NCBI RefSeq assembly: GCF_024586455.1
Contig: NC_065919.1
Location: 39,842,839 to 39,906,838, forward strand
Source: Bactrocera neohumeralis
Taxonomy: Eukaryota; Arthropoda; Insecta; Diptera; Tephritidae
DNA: 64,000 nt
Direction: 5' to 3'
A model generated the notes under the pieces. That model was not told where the DNA came from. It saw only the letters and a list, made by a program, of their open reading frames with translations, and ran no database searches. Each line of letters starts with the position of its first letter. Within the stretch, counting starts at the first letter, position 1. Shown one piece after another: positions 46,296 through 58,750 of this stretch. The position numbers were made by a program, and so were the translations under genes.

Positions 46296-48100
46296 ACAAG
46301 TTTTTTAGCAGTCACAAAACAGAAATCCCATACATTCTTCAAATTAATTATTGATTTTAAGCTAAACTGATGAACACAAAACATTATTTATATAAGAATA
46401 TTTCAGTTCCTGAGTTAGGTTTCGTGATTTTCTGAGTTTTTATATAATTTTACTCAACTTACCTCAGTTATTTCTTAATATTTATATACAACTAGTTCTT
46501 CAAAACCCTTGAGAGCGGTGGCAAGCAGTTAGAGGTGGTAACCTCAGCCGTGACTATTGCCAGAAATTAAGAACTGATTTCTCATCTAATTTCTTCGTTT
46601 GTTCAGTTATAATACTTCTCAGCAAATAGTTTTAGACAGCGCTAATGCGTTTTAAATGTTTTGGAAACCAAGTAAAAATCAGTTTGCGCTGTGAATAAAC
46701 AGCGTTTTGGCAGGGATGCTTTCTATAGGCACTGATAATTACCATTGAGAAATGATTCCATATTCACTTATTCAATAATATTATAATGCATACGTATCTT
46801 GATTGCAGCTATAGTAGAGACTAATATTCTGGAATATAAATATAAACTAAATAAATCCTCATTCATAGAATATTTATGTGTATGTATTGCATAAAGTATG
46901 CTACTACAATTTGATAATATAACAAATTACAATTTTGTAGCAGTGCCAGATCGTCACCTAAAAACTATCTAACGTGTATTAGTATAAGCCATTAAGCTTG
47001 AAAAAGAGCGCAAAGCTCAGGCATAAACTTTTGAGGTCTAAATACTAAAATCAACTAAAAATTAACATTCGATGGGTGGAGTTAAGTCTACATGCACTAT
47101 TGTAATTTGTACATACCAACCTAAGTGATAGAGATTTGTGGAGAAATTATGATGCATCCAAATTTGAATGCATATTGCAAAGAAAAAAAAAAAACAAAAA
47201 ACAAAGGAAAACTTAAGAAAACAAATAAAGTTTGTTTACTATTTTTAAAAATCTAACTGTTTGCTCAAATTTTTATTTTAAGTTGAAAGTGTCTGTTGTA
47301 GATTACGTTAAGACATTGATTTCCATATTGTTCTCTATCACACCCAATAATTCTGATAAGCGCCCATTCTTACTTGTGTCACCCATTTTATTTTTCAGCA
47401 ACAAAGTAATCATTTGCCGAATGTTGTCTCTTCTCATAAGCCATAGTATGTGTCTCGTTGTACGAGCATATCATATGCATGGTTTACAATTTCCATGATA
47501 GATACGTCATGTAAGAATAGTTTTTGTGTTAATACAATAATTTTAGAATTTGTCCTTACTATTATGTATCGATAAGCCGAAGAAATGAGAGGTTTTGAGG
47601 GGTCACGAGGTAGATAGTGTGAAGCGATGGCTGTTTGCTGGATATATGGTATGTATGTAAGTTATACCGTGTTTAGCTTGGATAAGTACAATTTTAATCT
47701 CCAAAACGGTAATTCGTGCTCCTCATCCGCAATAGGTGATGAACTAACTCCAAGGACCCTATATTTCGGAAGGGAGTCGAAGAAGCTGTTAATGACACCG
47801 CTATGAATGGCGATTAATGCATAAATATGAAGTCTGGTCAATAAAATTTTGTACTTCATTTTAGTGTAGCTGAAATGAACCCTTGATGTTTCCAATGTTT
47901 TTAGGAGGCGTTTCCGCTTAAGGCAAATTACTGCAAGCATAGTTTCTACGAAAGCTTCTCATTTGAAACTCCTTGGAAAGGAGTTAACTTTATTCATTAA
48001 TTGGAAGCATGAAGGCTTCCTCGCTAGACCAGTTGGTAAATTTGGTCTCTGTGGTTATAGTAATAAATGAAATAAAAATTTCTATCGGTTTCGGTTACCT
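46296..48100. other. Nlp 3' flank and intergenic DNA
   Basis: It starts with the untranslated 3' region of Nlp (candidate AATAAA at about 47223) and continues as AT-rich spacer. Reading frames at 47232-47498 and 47662-47940 have no recognisable domain. Confidence 0.5.
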
Positions 48101-50375
48101 AGACAGACTTTGAGCAGACTTTTGTACATCAGCCGGTTCTACGCACCGGATTGACCCGGATTTTATCCGGCCGAGGGTTGTTAATTCGGATATCTAACCC
48201 CGTTTAGATCGGTAAGTTTTAGTTTAAGTTTTTTTCTGCTGCGTTTGCGCCAAAAGGATCCACCCACCTCGGTCAGGTGTAATACATACATGCAATGGAT
48301 GGAGCCATCTTATGACATGCTCAGGCTTTAAGACACGTAGGGAGTGGACAACAAGTTACGTGGTTCCATGTTGCCAACCCACTACTGCGACCTTAGCCTC
48401 CATGGCTATGCAATCTGCACCTAGTTCGCGCGCTGCGCCTCCACTCTACCCGAGTGGCCAACAGAAGACCTCTCCAGTTCATACATATCTCAAACCTCAA
48501 ACAACAACATGACCTCAAATAGGCAACATGACTACTCCCATTCTGATCTGTCCCTTCCCCAACCTTCATCCCGGTCCAATCCTCGGGTTCACTCAGAGAG
48601 TCCTGGTTTCTCGTGAGTGGAATGTGTCGTTGCCCTGTGCTGAAGGAGTTTGCCCCCGCAACACTCAACAATGGCGTTGCCAACCAACATCCTAGTGCGA
48701 CAACAACACCTGCGGCGTGCGAGATAATGGTGATTACACAACACCGTTTAATATCGTCTAATCGATGGAGACATCGACCACAGGGATACTACTTTTGAAT
48801 GTCAGGTTATGGCTATCCGGTCAGGCGATGTCGAGCTCGAAATATTTAAATAGATATGCATCTCTCCAGTTACATGTTGGCCCACAGGATATCACCCGAA
48901 TATAGGTGCGCCCCTTCGTGGTGAAAACCGTTTGGTACTAGGCGATTTCAACACGCATCACGATCTTTGGTATTCCTGTCTGTCAAACGATCGTAGGGGG
49001 ATAAATCAACACAAGCGGACGAAATGGTAGAGCAATTGAAGTCTTGTAATCTCTGCACTGATGGGAGTAAACTTCGGTCTACTGTCAAGGCTTTGTCTAA
49101 TCCGAAGAGACATGATAACCGAGTCTTCGGACCAGTGTGCTATTTTATCCGGCAATCTACACTGCACCTTCGGTAGACAAAACCAAACGATGTGTTACCC
49201 GACGGCTGCGCAAAGAGCCAAAAGACTGCGTACCACTATCACTGTTGAGGAGGTTCAGAATGTTGTCAACAAGGCAAAATCATCCAAAACCGTTGGTCCA
49301 GATGGAATCAACATGCTTATGTTAAAGCATCTAGGCTCGGCGGGAGTAAGTTACCTTACCTAAGTCCCCATTCTGTCACACCTGATGTGCGGAAAGTCAG
49401 AAGAGTGATCCCACTACTGAAACCTGGGAAACCCGCCAACAAAGGGGAGTCCTATCGTCCGATAAATGTCCTCTCACCAGAAGTGAAAACACTTGAGGCC
49501 TTGCTATTTCCGACCTTTACTCACCACCTGAGTCTAGCAAACCTCTAGCATGGAAAAAATGAAAAGTTCACAGTACTGCCACAGCACTTAGCGTCATAAA
49601 CGCCCAGATAGTTCGTGGCCTTAACTAGAAACCACCCTGTGAGAGAACGTTCCTGATTTGTCAAAAGCCTTTGACACAGTCAGTCACACAACGTTACTGT
49701 ACGATATTGAAAAAACTACTCCAAGACTGACGAGGTGGACCATGACCTACCTGACCGGTCGTCAATCATCCGTACTATTTTGAGGAAAAAATTCAAAACT
49801 GAGATGAATTAAACAAGGGTTCCGCAGGGTGGTGTCCTCTCTACGCTATTGTTTAACTTCTATATCTCGAAACCTTGAAACTCTCACGGCCACCAGAGGG
49901 AGTTTCCATAACGTCGTACACTGATGATTGCCTGATATTGACATCGGGTAAAGAAATCGATGACATGTTCAAAGGTAAACGGCTATCTCCGAACTTTCTC
50001 GCTTCTTCTTTGCACTGAAGTTAACAGTCTCACCCACTAAATTCACAGCGACCATATTTACAAAATGGACAAAGGAGTACAGACTTCACTTTAATATTGC
50101 AGTCGATTGGGTCAAGATTCTGACTGTCAATAAACCTAAAATTTTAGGTGCAGCTTTTGATAGTCACTCCTAATACGACGCGATTATCGCCAAAGTACAA
50201 AGCCGCAACAAAATTCTCAAGTCGCTAGTCGGCAGCACATGGGGAAAGGAAAAGGAAACGTTGTTGGCAACTTACAAGGCAATCGGCCGGCCAGTCCTTA
50301 ACTTCGCAATATGGTCGCCTGGATACAGTGGAACGCAGATGAGAAAGCTGTCAGAATACTGCACTCCGGACTTCC
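48100..50375 (+). pseudogene. Decayed Jockey-like LINE (endonuclease and RT)
   Basis: Plus-strand remnants in many frames, in the right order. A 5' region with CCGGATTGACCCGGATTTTATCCGG comes first (about 48140). The endonuclease segment LVLGDFNTHHDLWYSC is at about 48930. An RT segment VIPLLKPGKPANKGESYRPINVLSPEVKTLEALL is at 49395-49505. DLSKAFDTV, GVPQGGVLSTLLFNFYIS, a broken YTDD box and SLVGSTWGKEKETLLATYKAIGRPVLN follow to about 50300. Numerous stops make it inactive. Confidence 0.85.
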
Positions 50376-51388
50376 AATATATAGACGTATATGTATATGT
50401 GTTATATCTCTATTGCCTGAAAGCAGTCAAAATGACTAAGCTCCCGTGTTTCTAGTGTTAAGTCGAAATCTATTGAGCCGATACTGTCATTAGAGGTCGA
50501 AAGTAAATCTATTTCTATACTCACTACATGTTTCGAAAAAGAGCGGCTCTACGCATGTTTACTTTGGAGTAAGTGAAGTTATCTGGCAGCGGCACTTATG
50601 TTCTCTCCATTAAGTAATCTAGAAAGATTTTTCGTACAGAGCTAAGAAACTCTTAAATATCTACGCCTGTAACAAATATAATAATAGAGCACCTACATGT
50701 GGATCAGTTCTTTTTATTGGTCCCCGTCTTTTTCATTGACTTTAAATAATGTCTATATACATCGCTTAGTTTGGCTCGTGACCCGAGATATAAGTCCACA
50801 TGGTTTATGTTCAAACATTTCACAAGGGTAAAATTTCCTTAAGAACTTAATTGTATTTCAATTGGTGAAGGTGCTTTGTTATCAGTTTAATTTCTATTCA
50901 AATGTCGGTATAGCCAGATAAATACGATTCTACGATTTTCGTTTAAAAGTCTAATTCATTATAATGCCTGGAAAACTACTTATATTTATGTTAATTGTTC
51001 TGACTTCACTAAACCATAACACCAAAAAGTTGAACATATTTTTGTATCGGTATGTTAAGTTTGTCGACAGTATGAGGATCTAGTCTGTACTCTTCGTCTA
51101 ATTTGTCTGTTTCTCAGGTGTCAGTAGTTAGACAACTTTTGGTAACTACTTGTATGTTTGTATTGTAATAATTATAATACTAATTTAATGTGGGGCATTC
51201 CCATTAAAACCCCTCTAGAAGCGTTGTTTCTTTACAAGTTCATACAAAAGTTTGGTCCAAAAATAATACGAAGTATTATAAATAAGCTTTAAAAAAATAT
51301 TCTACTTATTTACTAGATATAGCTACAAACGATATTGAATACAAATATATGTATGCGCAAAGATTTGAGCATCTGTATGTTTTTGTAT
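50376..51388. other. AT-rich spacer, nothing recognised
   Basis: No gene, domain or repeat family identified in about 1 kb between the LINE and the Tc1-like left terminus. Confidence 0.4.
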
Positions 51389-51390
51389 GT

Positions 51391-54300
51391 ACAGTGGCGA
51401 GGAGTAAATGAAAAAAAAAACCAATAAAACCAGAGCAACTCTCATATACTCAATTATGCACCCCCTACGTTTTCAATAAAAAATATGAATGTTTCCCGTA
51501 ACTTTGCATTGTTCAAAATTTAAATAAAACATTTACTGCTATTGTGCTTTATTTTGCCTGACAAAAACTTAATAAATAAACAAATACTTCTTTAATGGTT
51601 ATTACATCTTATATTATATATGTATGTATGTATGTATAAGAATGAATCGCAAAATGTGTTGGTAAGCGCATAACTCAAAAACGCCTGGACCAATTTTGCC
51701 AATTTTTTTTTTAAAATGTTCGTTGAGGCTCAAGGATGGTTTTTATTGCGAAAAAAATTCGAATGATTGCCGGAAAACCTCTAAAAAGAGTCCTTTTCTT
51801 TCTCCCATACAAACGAATGAATGTTTGTTTTTTAGTAACGCTAAGAGAACGGCTGCACCAATCTTGGTGCAATTTTCAGAGGTTGTTTGTTGTCAATCGG
51901 GGAAGGTTTAGAAATAAAAATACCTTTTACTTTTCATCAGGAATAGCCGGAAAATTGGAAAATTCCAAAAAGTAACTTTTTTCCATACAAATTTTTTTCA
52001 ATTTTTGTTTGTTTTGTTTTTCTATATTTTGATTTGTAAATTATTTGAATCGTTCAATTTTGGTCGCTTGCTTTTTTATTCCGGCTATTCAAAAGAAAAT
52101 TATTGAAAATTATTCAGTGAAATGTAAGTGTGTTTCACACAGATTGATCAATTACTGATTGAAATTTGTTACGACGCCATGAAGAGGTCGCGCTAATATA
52201 GCAAGGCAAGAAGTACTCCCAGGATGCGATGACATATTTGCGGAATTATGAATCGCGGTCAATCAGCAAGCGATCGTCATGATGTCACATGGACTTTATC
52301 TTGAAGCAACGTATGTATAGTATATATGGTCCAGTTAGATGCTAGATGTATTCTATTGAGTGGCAAAAGAGAGGTTTGCCGCACGCACACATTCTTCTTT
52401 GGATGGTAGATGGTGATTAAACCAGATCAAATTGATGAAATCATTTCTGCGGAAATTCCTGATGCAGAGAAAGTATTATACCAAATGGTGAAAACCAATA
52501 TGGTTCATGGACCTTGCGGACACCACAATCCCACTTCGGGTTGTATGTCTGACAATAAATGCACGAAACACTATCCACGTGCGTTTCTTTCGGAAACGTA
52601 AACTAGAAGTAATAGATATCGGCGTCGCTCACCAGACGAAAATGGCAGAACATTTAACATTTAATTTAGAAGAGTGAATATCGAAGTTGACATCCCACGG
52701 ATCGTGCTTTATTCACCATTATTGTCTAATTCACATTCAAAACTCATATCAACGTTGAGTATTGCAATTTGGTGCAATCGGTAAAATATGTTTGTAATTA
52801 CCTCACCAAAGGAAGCAACATGGTGGTTCTTGATCTTGAACGATTTAGTCGATACGTGAGCTGTAATAAAAGGCTTTGTAAGATTCATGAACGTTTTCCG
52901 ACTGTTGTGCGTCGCGCAGTTAATTTGGAAATTGGCCAAAGAGTGTGTTTCAACCCAAAGAATACAGTACAGCCAGTGGAAGCACCGCCAGAAACAAAAT
53001 TAACATTTACGAGTTTTTTTTTTCTCAACTTTCGTCAGTGATCCGTTTGCGAGAATATTGCTCTATTCGGAAATGCCTTGATATTATACATAGAATGCAT
53101 CGTCGAGAAATAGTTGCGCAGAAAGCAAGGCCAATCAGTAGATGGACATCCAGGTGTGTTCTCAACTAATGCATTTGGACAAATTTTCACAATCCCAAAG
53201 AAAAACGACGATTGCTTCTTTCTTCGGTTGCTATTGATTAATGTGCGCGGTTCAACTTCATTTGAGTCATTGCGTACTGTGAATGGTACGGTGTGTGCAA
53301 ATTTTGGAGAAGTAAGCCAGCAACTACAATTGCTGGAACATGATAATCACTGGAGTCAAACGATGGACGATGCGATAGCTACTTCAAATGCAAATGAAGT
53401 TCGCATACTTTTCGCTATGATCAATTATAGGATACGAACAAAAATGACATTGCCGAAGACATTTTACATCATTTTCGCAAAAAATTGGAAGTAAGTCAAT
53501 TCCGGTTGATACTTCCGGTAGTTCGATGTCAATTCCATCCGCCGTTTATCAATTCACGAAAGATGAACTCATCACGAATGTTCGGAGATTGGCTAAATTT
53601 TCGTAACTACGATTCCTTAAGTGCACGCGCAATGTTAGCTACCAAAAATGCCGATGTTGTTGACTTAAACTGGAAGATTCAAAGTCAAATTCCGTGAGAC
53701 TTGCGCTCATACAAATCGATCGATCGTCTTGACAATGAAGACGACGCCGTGAATTATCCAGTGGAATTTCTAAATTCTTTGGAGAGGCTTGATATGCGAC
53801 CGCATCATTTGCGTCTCAAAGTTGGATCTGCCGTTATTATGTTTCGCAATCTACGCTATCTAATACAAGGGGGCAAAATGCTTGATTCTACGAATTCCTT
53901 TCAGTTCTAGCGATTTGCCATTTCAGTTCAAACGTATTACGTTTCCAGTGAAAATTTCATTTGAGATGGCAATCAACAGGACACAAGGATAGTCGCATAG
54001 TGTGTGGCATAAATTTGGAAACGCTATGTTGGAAAACCATCTTTTCCGTACACCGGAACAGAAACCAAATAGTGTTGTTTATCAAGCTGCGTTATAATGA
54101 AAAAAAAAAAACAATGATAAATTTAACTTTCTTTTCATTTCAAAACATATAATTTCACGCAGGACAACGGCTGCGGGGTCTGCTAGTTCCAAATAAAAAA
54201 TGAAAGTATCACCACACGTTCAGGGGAGCATTATGCGAATGATATCTTCAGACCTTAAAATAAGCCAATCAGTGGTCCATAAGCATTCAGGAAAAGCGAC

Positions 54301-54957
54301 CTGTTGTCCCCAAAATACAAGTCAGGGTCCACAATAAAATTTAGACGGATGCACACGGAAAGGAACAAGCAATTGACACCAAAGAACGCATTTATAGAAA
54401 TAAATAATATTGTTAGTAAATGGAATGCCAGAAGAGCACTCCGCGACATTGGCAACGGTAAATAATAAAAAACTGCATTGTTAGTGTAGAATATTAAGGA
54501 GACCATCCAAAGGAACCATGTTACATAAATAGTGAAGTATGGTGGAAGGGCAGTCATGATATGGGTGCTCGACATGCTGGCTTGTATCGTTACAAAAAAT
54601 CTAACAAGTTTTGGCAAAGGGTACAGCGGGAATGATATACCATTCCAAAAATACAGAGTTTGGTGGAAAGTATGCCAAACCTTGCACAAAGTATTTTGTA
54701 GAATAAAGGGTTATGGATTAATGCTAGAAATTAGCTACTTTCTGAAAGTTTCAATAAAGTTTTTTAAATTGGTTTGGTTTTATTTGTTTTTTTTTCTTAG
54801 AATTCGATATTTTATTTATTGAATTTGTTAACCATTTAGTTTAGAACATGATCTAGCGAATAAAAGACTTTTTTCAAATATTTTGCTACTTCTATACAGA
54901 TATTAATACACGACGCACAAACATACACAAATTTTTGTGCTCCCCACTGCATGCTTT
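51391..54957 (+). mobile_element. Tc1-like element split by a Helitron
   Basis: CAGTGGCGAGGAGTAAAT at 51391 and the reverse complement of CAGTGGGGAGCACAAAAATT ending at about 54952 look like the two termini of one Tc1-type element; the left one is preceded by TA. The right half (54190-54830) has Tc1 transposase scraps on the plus strand, such as KYGGRAVMIWVLD (family pattern VKHGGGSVMVWGC). The middle (51607-54186) is a Helitron. The right flanking dinucleotide is CA rather than TA, so the right boundary is approximate. Confidence 0.6.
51607..54186 (+). mobile_element. Decayed Helitron with a Rep/helicase relic
   Basis: The 3' end reads ACGGCTGCGGGGTCTGCTAG followed by T, the classic hairpin-like CTAG terminus. 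A matching 5' TC (preceded by A) lies at 51607, consistent with insertion between A and T. Protein fragments follow RepHel order. First come the Helitron-like N domain (IKPDQIDEIISAEIPD, MVHGPCGHHNPTSGCM, DNKCTKHYPRA), then KYVCNYLTKGSNM and RRAVNLEIGQRVCF. Next is helicase text (LRLLLINVRGSTSFESLRTVNG) and the last helicase motifs (MRPHHLRLKVGSAVIMFRNL). Many frame breaks and a missing middle mean it cannot move by itself. Confidence 0.85.
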
Positions 54958-55590
54958 TGTGCATATTACATATGGTTCCATTGTTTTACAAGCAGAAAAT
55001 ATAATTGATTAGTTTCAAATACATCCAAACGATAAAAATCTATCGCCTCAGAACACCACTGATAACAATAAAAATGTTAAAATAATGAATTATGATGATT
55101 TACAACAAGAACACGGTACCGTAATACATTCTATGTATATGCACATACATTTGTATGTATTTGGGTATTCCGATAGAACGTTATATTAGTAGCTACTGCA
55201 CAACAGTCATTTGAATTGAGCAGTTAAGACCAGTAAAGCTGAAGCAATCGAAGCAAAAGTAAACCACATACCAAATTTCGAATCGCCCAGCATCCAATTT
55301 TCACACCGGCATCAACAAAGCCCTCTCATACCATCTCAGAGGTAGAATTCTAATGTCTCAGACGTATTTACAAGTTAGTGTAGTTACAGATTTATTGTGC
55401 TGTTATTTTCCGATTGCTTCGGTTTTCACACTGTTGGCAGGAGTTCATATAATAGTTTTCCTGGGCAAATTTGGTTCTTGTAGCCTTAGTGGCTTTGCAG
55501 ATATAGAGCGGGGTCCCTTTACATTGTACATTGCCTCCTTGTCCACAGTTGCCCCTTGCTACTGCGATTGTTTTTACCAAATTAGGGTAT
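54958..55590. other. Spacer, nothing recognised
   Basis: AT-rich stretch with a TATGTATATGCACATACA microsatellite at about 55133. A reading frame at 55353-55601 has no known domain. Confidence 0.4.
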
Positions 55591-55594
55591 TATT

Positions 55595-55815
55595 AATTTA
55601 GAGCTTAGTTATGGCACTTTACAAGTATATGTTTTTACTACGGAATCCGCATACCAAGATTAATCAAGATATCTAAATTTATTCTCAAGTTACAGCTTGA
55701 ACAGACAGACAGATAAACAGTCACTCGGATTTCATCCTGATCATTTATATATACAATAATCCTATATCTAACTCGATTTGGTTTTTTATACTCTGTAACA
55801 ACATGTTGCAAGAGT
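55595..55815. repeat. Fragment of the 1.07 kb dispersed repeat (3' part)
   Basis: Matches the end of the repeat at 57674-58750: AGTTATGGCACTTTA, CTCAAGTTACAGCTTG, ACAGACAGACAG, CTGATCATTTATATATA, CCTATATCTAACTCG and the terminal AACATGTTGCAAGAGTAT. Confidence 0.8.
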
Positions 55816-56149
55816 ATTAAAATGTCATTGAGAATAAATAAAAATCCAAGAACCAAATAAGCTAAATTTGATAAATGGGGTATATGAGGAGAAAAGAAAC
55901 TAAAAAATCGGAAACCAAGGTCTGGACCGATTTCATCATACATTTCGACCAACAATATAATATTAGTTAGATAAAAAGGCGATTACATTTAACTTCCACT
56001 ATTTGTGTGAGGCGCTAAAATTATGCAGAAAAAAATTTTAAATAGGGGAAAACATAAGATGAAATTTGGTAAAAACTTCACCTAGCTCCCATATATACAA
56101 CTAATATAAGGACTTTAAGCCATCCTGTTGACCTTAGTCGTTATACATA

Positions 56150-57672
56150 CGTGCATTGGCGATGGAATGTGAGAAAGGTTCCAATAAAAGACTCCAGCAA
56201 TTCATGGTATCGGTCAGATGAGGATAAAGCAGAGGCGTTTGCTAAGTACTTAAATGAAGTATTCACACCATTTAATTTTATTAATGCTTCTGATGAAAGG
56301 GAAGTGATGCACTTTTTGGATACTCCATGCCAAATGGATTTTCCAATAAGGCGTATTATTTTATCAGAAGTGAAAGAGGAACTGGCAAAATGTAGCAACA
56401 AAAAAAGTCCAGGCTACGATCAGATAGACCACGCAGTACTAAAGCACCTAACGGAGAAGTCCATGCGAACTCTTCAGGCTTCAGCACTTTCCTACAGCGT
56501 GGAAATGTGCAGAAATAATTATGATTGCTAAACCAAAAAAACCCCAAAAACTTAGTTAGTTCGTATCGCCCCATAAGTCTACTGGTCGCTTTCTCAAAGA
56601 TATTGGAAAGAATTCTCTTACGAAGACTGATACCGGTATTGGAAAATTTAAATATAATTCCGGACCAACAGTACGGGTTTCGCAGACACCACGAAACTTC
56701 TGAACAATGCCATAGAGTGTTTAATAAAATAAGGTCAGCTTTAGAGCAAAAAGAATATTGTTCAGGTGTATTCCTTGATGTGCAACAAGCACTCGATAAA
56801 GTCTGGCACCCCGGACTGCTTTACAAATTAAAGAAAAATTTACCTGCTCCCTTTTTCTTTCTTATTAAATTTTATTTAAAAGATAGACAATTTTATGTTA
56901 GGGTTGGAAATGAGTACTCAAGTATGTATAAAATAAAGTCAGGCGTACCGCAGGGAAGTGTTTTAGGGCCATATCTTTATTCGATATTCACAGCGGATAT
57001 CCCAAAAAACAACGATGTTACGATAGCAATATTCGCTGATGACACTGCAGTCCTAACTTCAAATAAAGTGCCTTCAGAATCTTCTGACATACTACAAAAT
57101 TACTTATTCCAACTAGAAGACTGGCTCTAGATGTGGAACATTAAAGTCAATTCAGATAAATCTGTCCATGTTACTTTTGCCCTAAGAAAAGGTGATTGTC
57201 CTTCAATCAAAATTTTTAATACAGCCATACCTGTTAGTGATCATGTGAAATACCTGGGGTTACACATAGATAGAAGGCTTACCTGGAAATATCATGTAAA
57301 AGCGAAAAAAGAACAAATTAATTTAAAATTGAGAAGTCTTTATTGGCTTCTGGGTAAAAAATCTGTTCTTTCTCTTGAAAATAAACTGCTAATTTATAAA
57401 ACCATCATCAAACCTATTTGGACTTATGCGATACAAATATGGGGCACGGCAAGCAATTCAAATATTGAAATAATACAGCGCGTTCAATCAAAAATTCTCA
57501 GGTCAATTACAAAAGCTCCAATGGTATGTTTCAAATCATACTATTCACAGAGATTTAAAAATATGCAAAGTGAAAGATGAAATAAAAAAGTTTAGTGAAA
57601 GATACAAAATCAGGTTAGAGATCCATCCCAATCCTTTAGCAGTGGCATTACTACAGGCACCAACTACAACAA
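56150..57672 (+). pseudogene. Jockey-clade LINE reverse transcriptase, near-intact frame
   Basis: Plus-strand ORF2 fragment beginning in the linker before the RT: NSWYRSDEDKAEAFAKYLNEVFTPF, then KKSPGYDQID. The RT core (56525-57130) has SYRPISLLVAFSKILERIL, QYGFRRHHET, LDVQQALDKVWH, GVPQGSVLGP and the IFADDTAVL box. The thumb (57131-57580) has VKYLGLHIDRRLTWKYH. The tail contains WYVSN-type text and HPNPLAVALL. Breaks: two frameshifts at about 56490-56570 and one in-frame TAG at 57128. The copy is relatively young. It stops exactly where the 57674 repeat begins. Confidence 0.9.
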
Positions 57673-57673
57673 G

Positions 57674-58750
57674 GTTAACAAGTAAGGAAGGGCTAAGTTC
57701 GGGTGTCACCGAACATTTTATACTCTCGCATGGTAAAGTGATAATCGAGATTTCATTATCCGTCATTTACATATTTTTCAAATACCGTATTTGTGTAAAG
57801 TTTTATTCCGCTATAATCATTGGTTCCTAATGTTTATACTCGTATTATACAAAGAAGGCATCAGATGGAATTCAAAATAGCGTTATATTGGAAGAAGGCG
57901 TGGTTGTGAACCGATTTCAGCCATATTTCGTACATGTCATCAGGGTGTTAAGAAAACATTATATACCGAATTTCATTAAAATCGGTCTAGTAGCTCCTGA
58001 GATATGCTTCTTGGTCCATAAGTGGGCGGCGCCACGCCCATTTTCAATTTTTAAAAAAAGCCTGGGTGCAGCTTCCTTCTGCCACTTCTTTCGTAAAATT
58101 TAGTGTTTCTGACGATTTTTATGAGTCGGTTAACGCACTTTTAGTGATTTTCAACATAACCTTTGTATGGGAGGTGGGCGTGGTTATTATCCGATTTCTT
58201 CCATTTTTAAACTGTATATGGAAATACCTGAAGAAAACGACTCTGTAGAGTTTGGTTGACATAGCTATAATAGTTTCCGAGATATGTATAAAAAACTTAG
58301 TAGGGGGCGGGGCCACGCCCACTTTTACAAAAAAATTACGTCCAAATATGCCCCTCCCTAATGCGATCCTTTGTGCCAAATTTCACTTTAATATCTTTAT
58401 TTATGGCTTAGTTATGACACTTTATAGGTTTTCGGTTTCCGCCATTTTGTGGGCGTGGCAGTTGGACGATTTTGCCCATCTTCGAACTTAACCTTCTTAT
58501 GGAGCCAAGGAATACGTGTACCAAGTTTCATCATGATATCTCAATTTTTACTCAAGTTACAGCTTGCACGGACGGACGGACAGACGGACGGACAGACAGA
58601 CATCCGGATTTCGACTCTACTCGTCGCCCTGATCACTTTGGTATATATAACCCTATATCTGACTCTTTTAGTTTTAGGACTTACAAACAACCGTTATGTG
58701 AACAAAACTATAATACTCTCGTTAGCAACATTGTTGCGAGAGTATAAAAA
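57674..58750. repeat. High-copy dispersed repeat, about 1.07 kb, with inverted tips
   Basis: It starts AAGTAAGGAAGGGCTAAGTT, followed by CGGGTG...CCGAACATTTTATACTCTCGCA, and ends TTGCGAGAGTATAAAA, so the TTTTATACTCTCGCA tip is inverted at the end. Inside it contains GTGGGCGTGG and GGCCACGCCC segments, CAAGTTACAGCTTGCACGG and a GGACGGACAGACGGACGG microsatellite. Short reading frames here have no domain. At least six partial copies occur elsewhere in the window (36930, 55595, 59050, 60450, 62925, 63142). Superfamily unknown. Confidence 0.85.
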
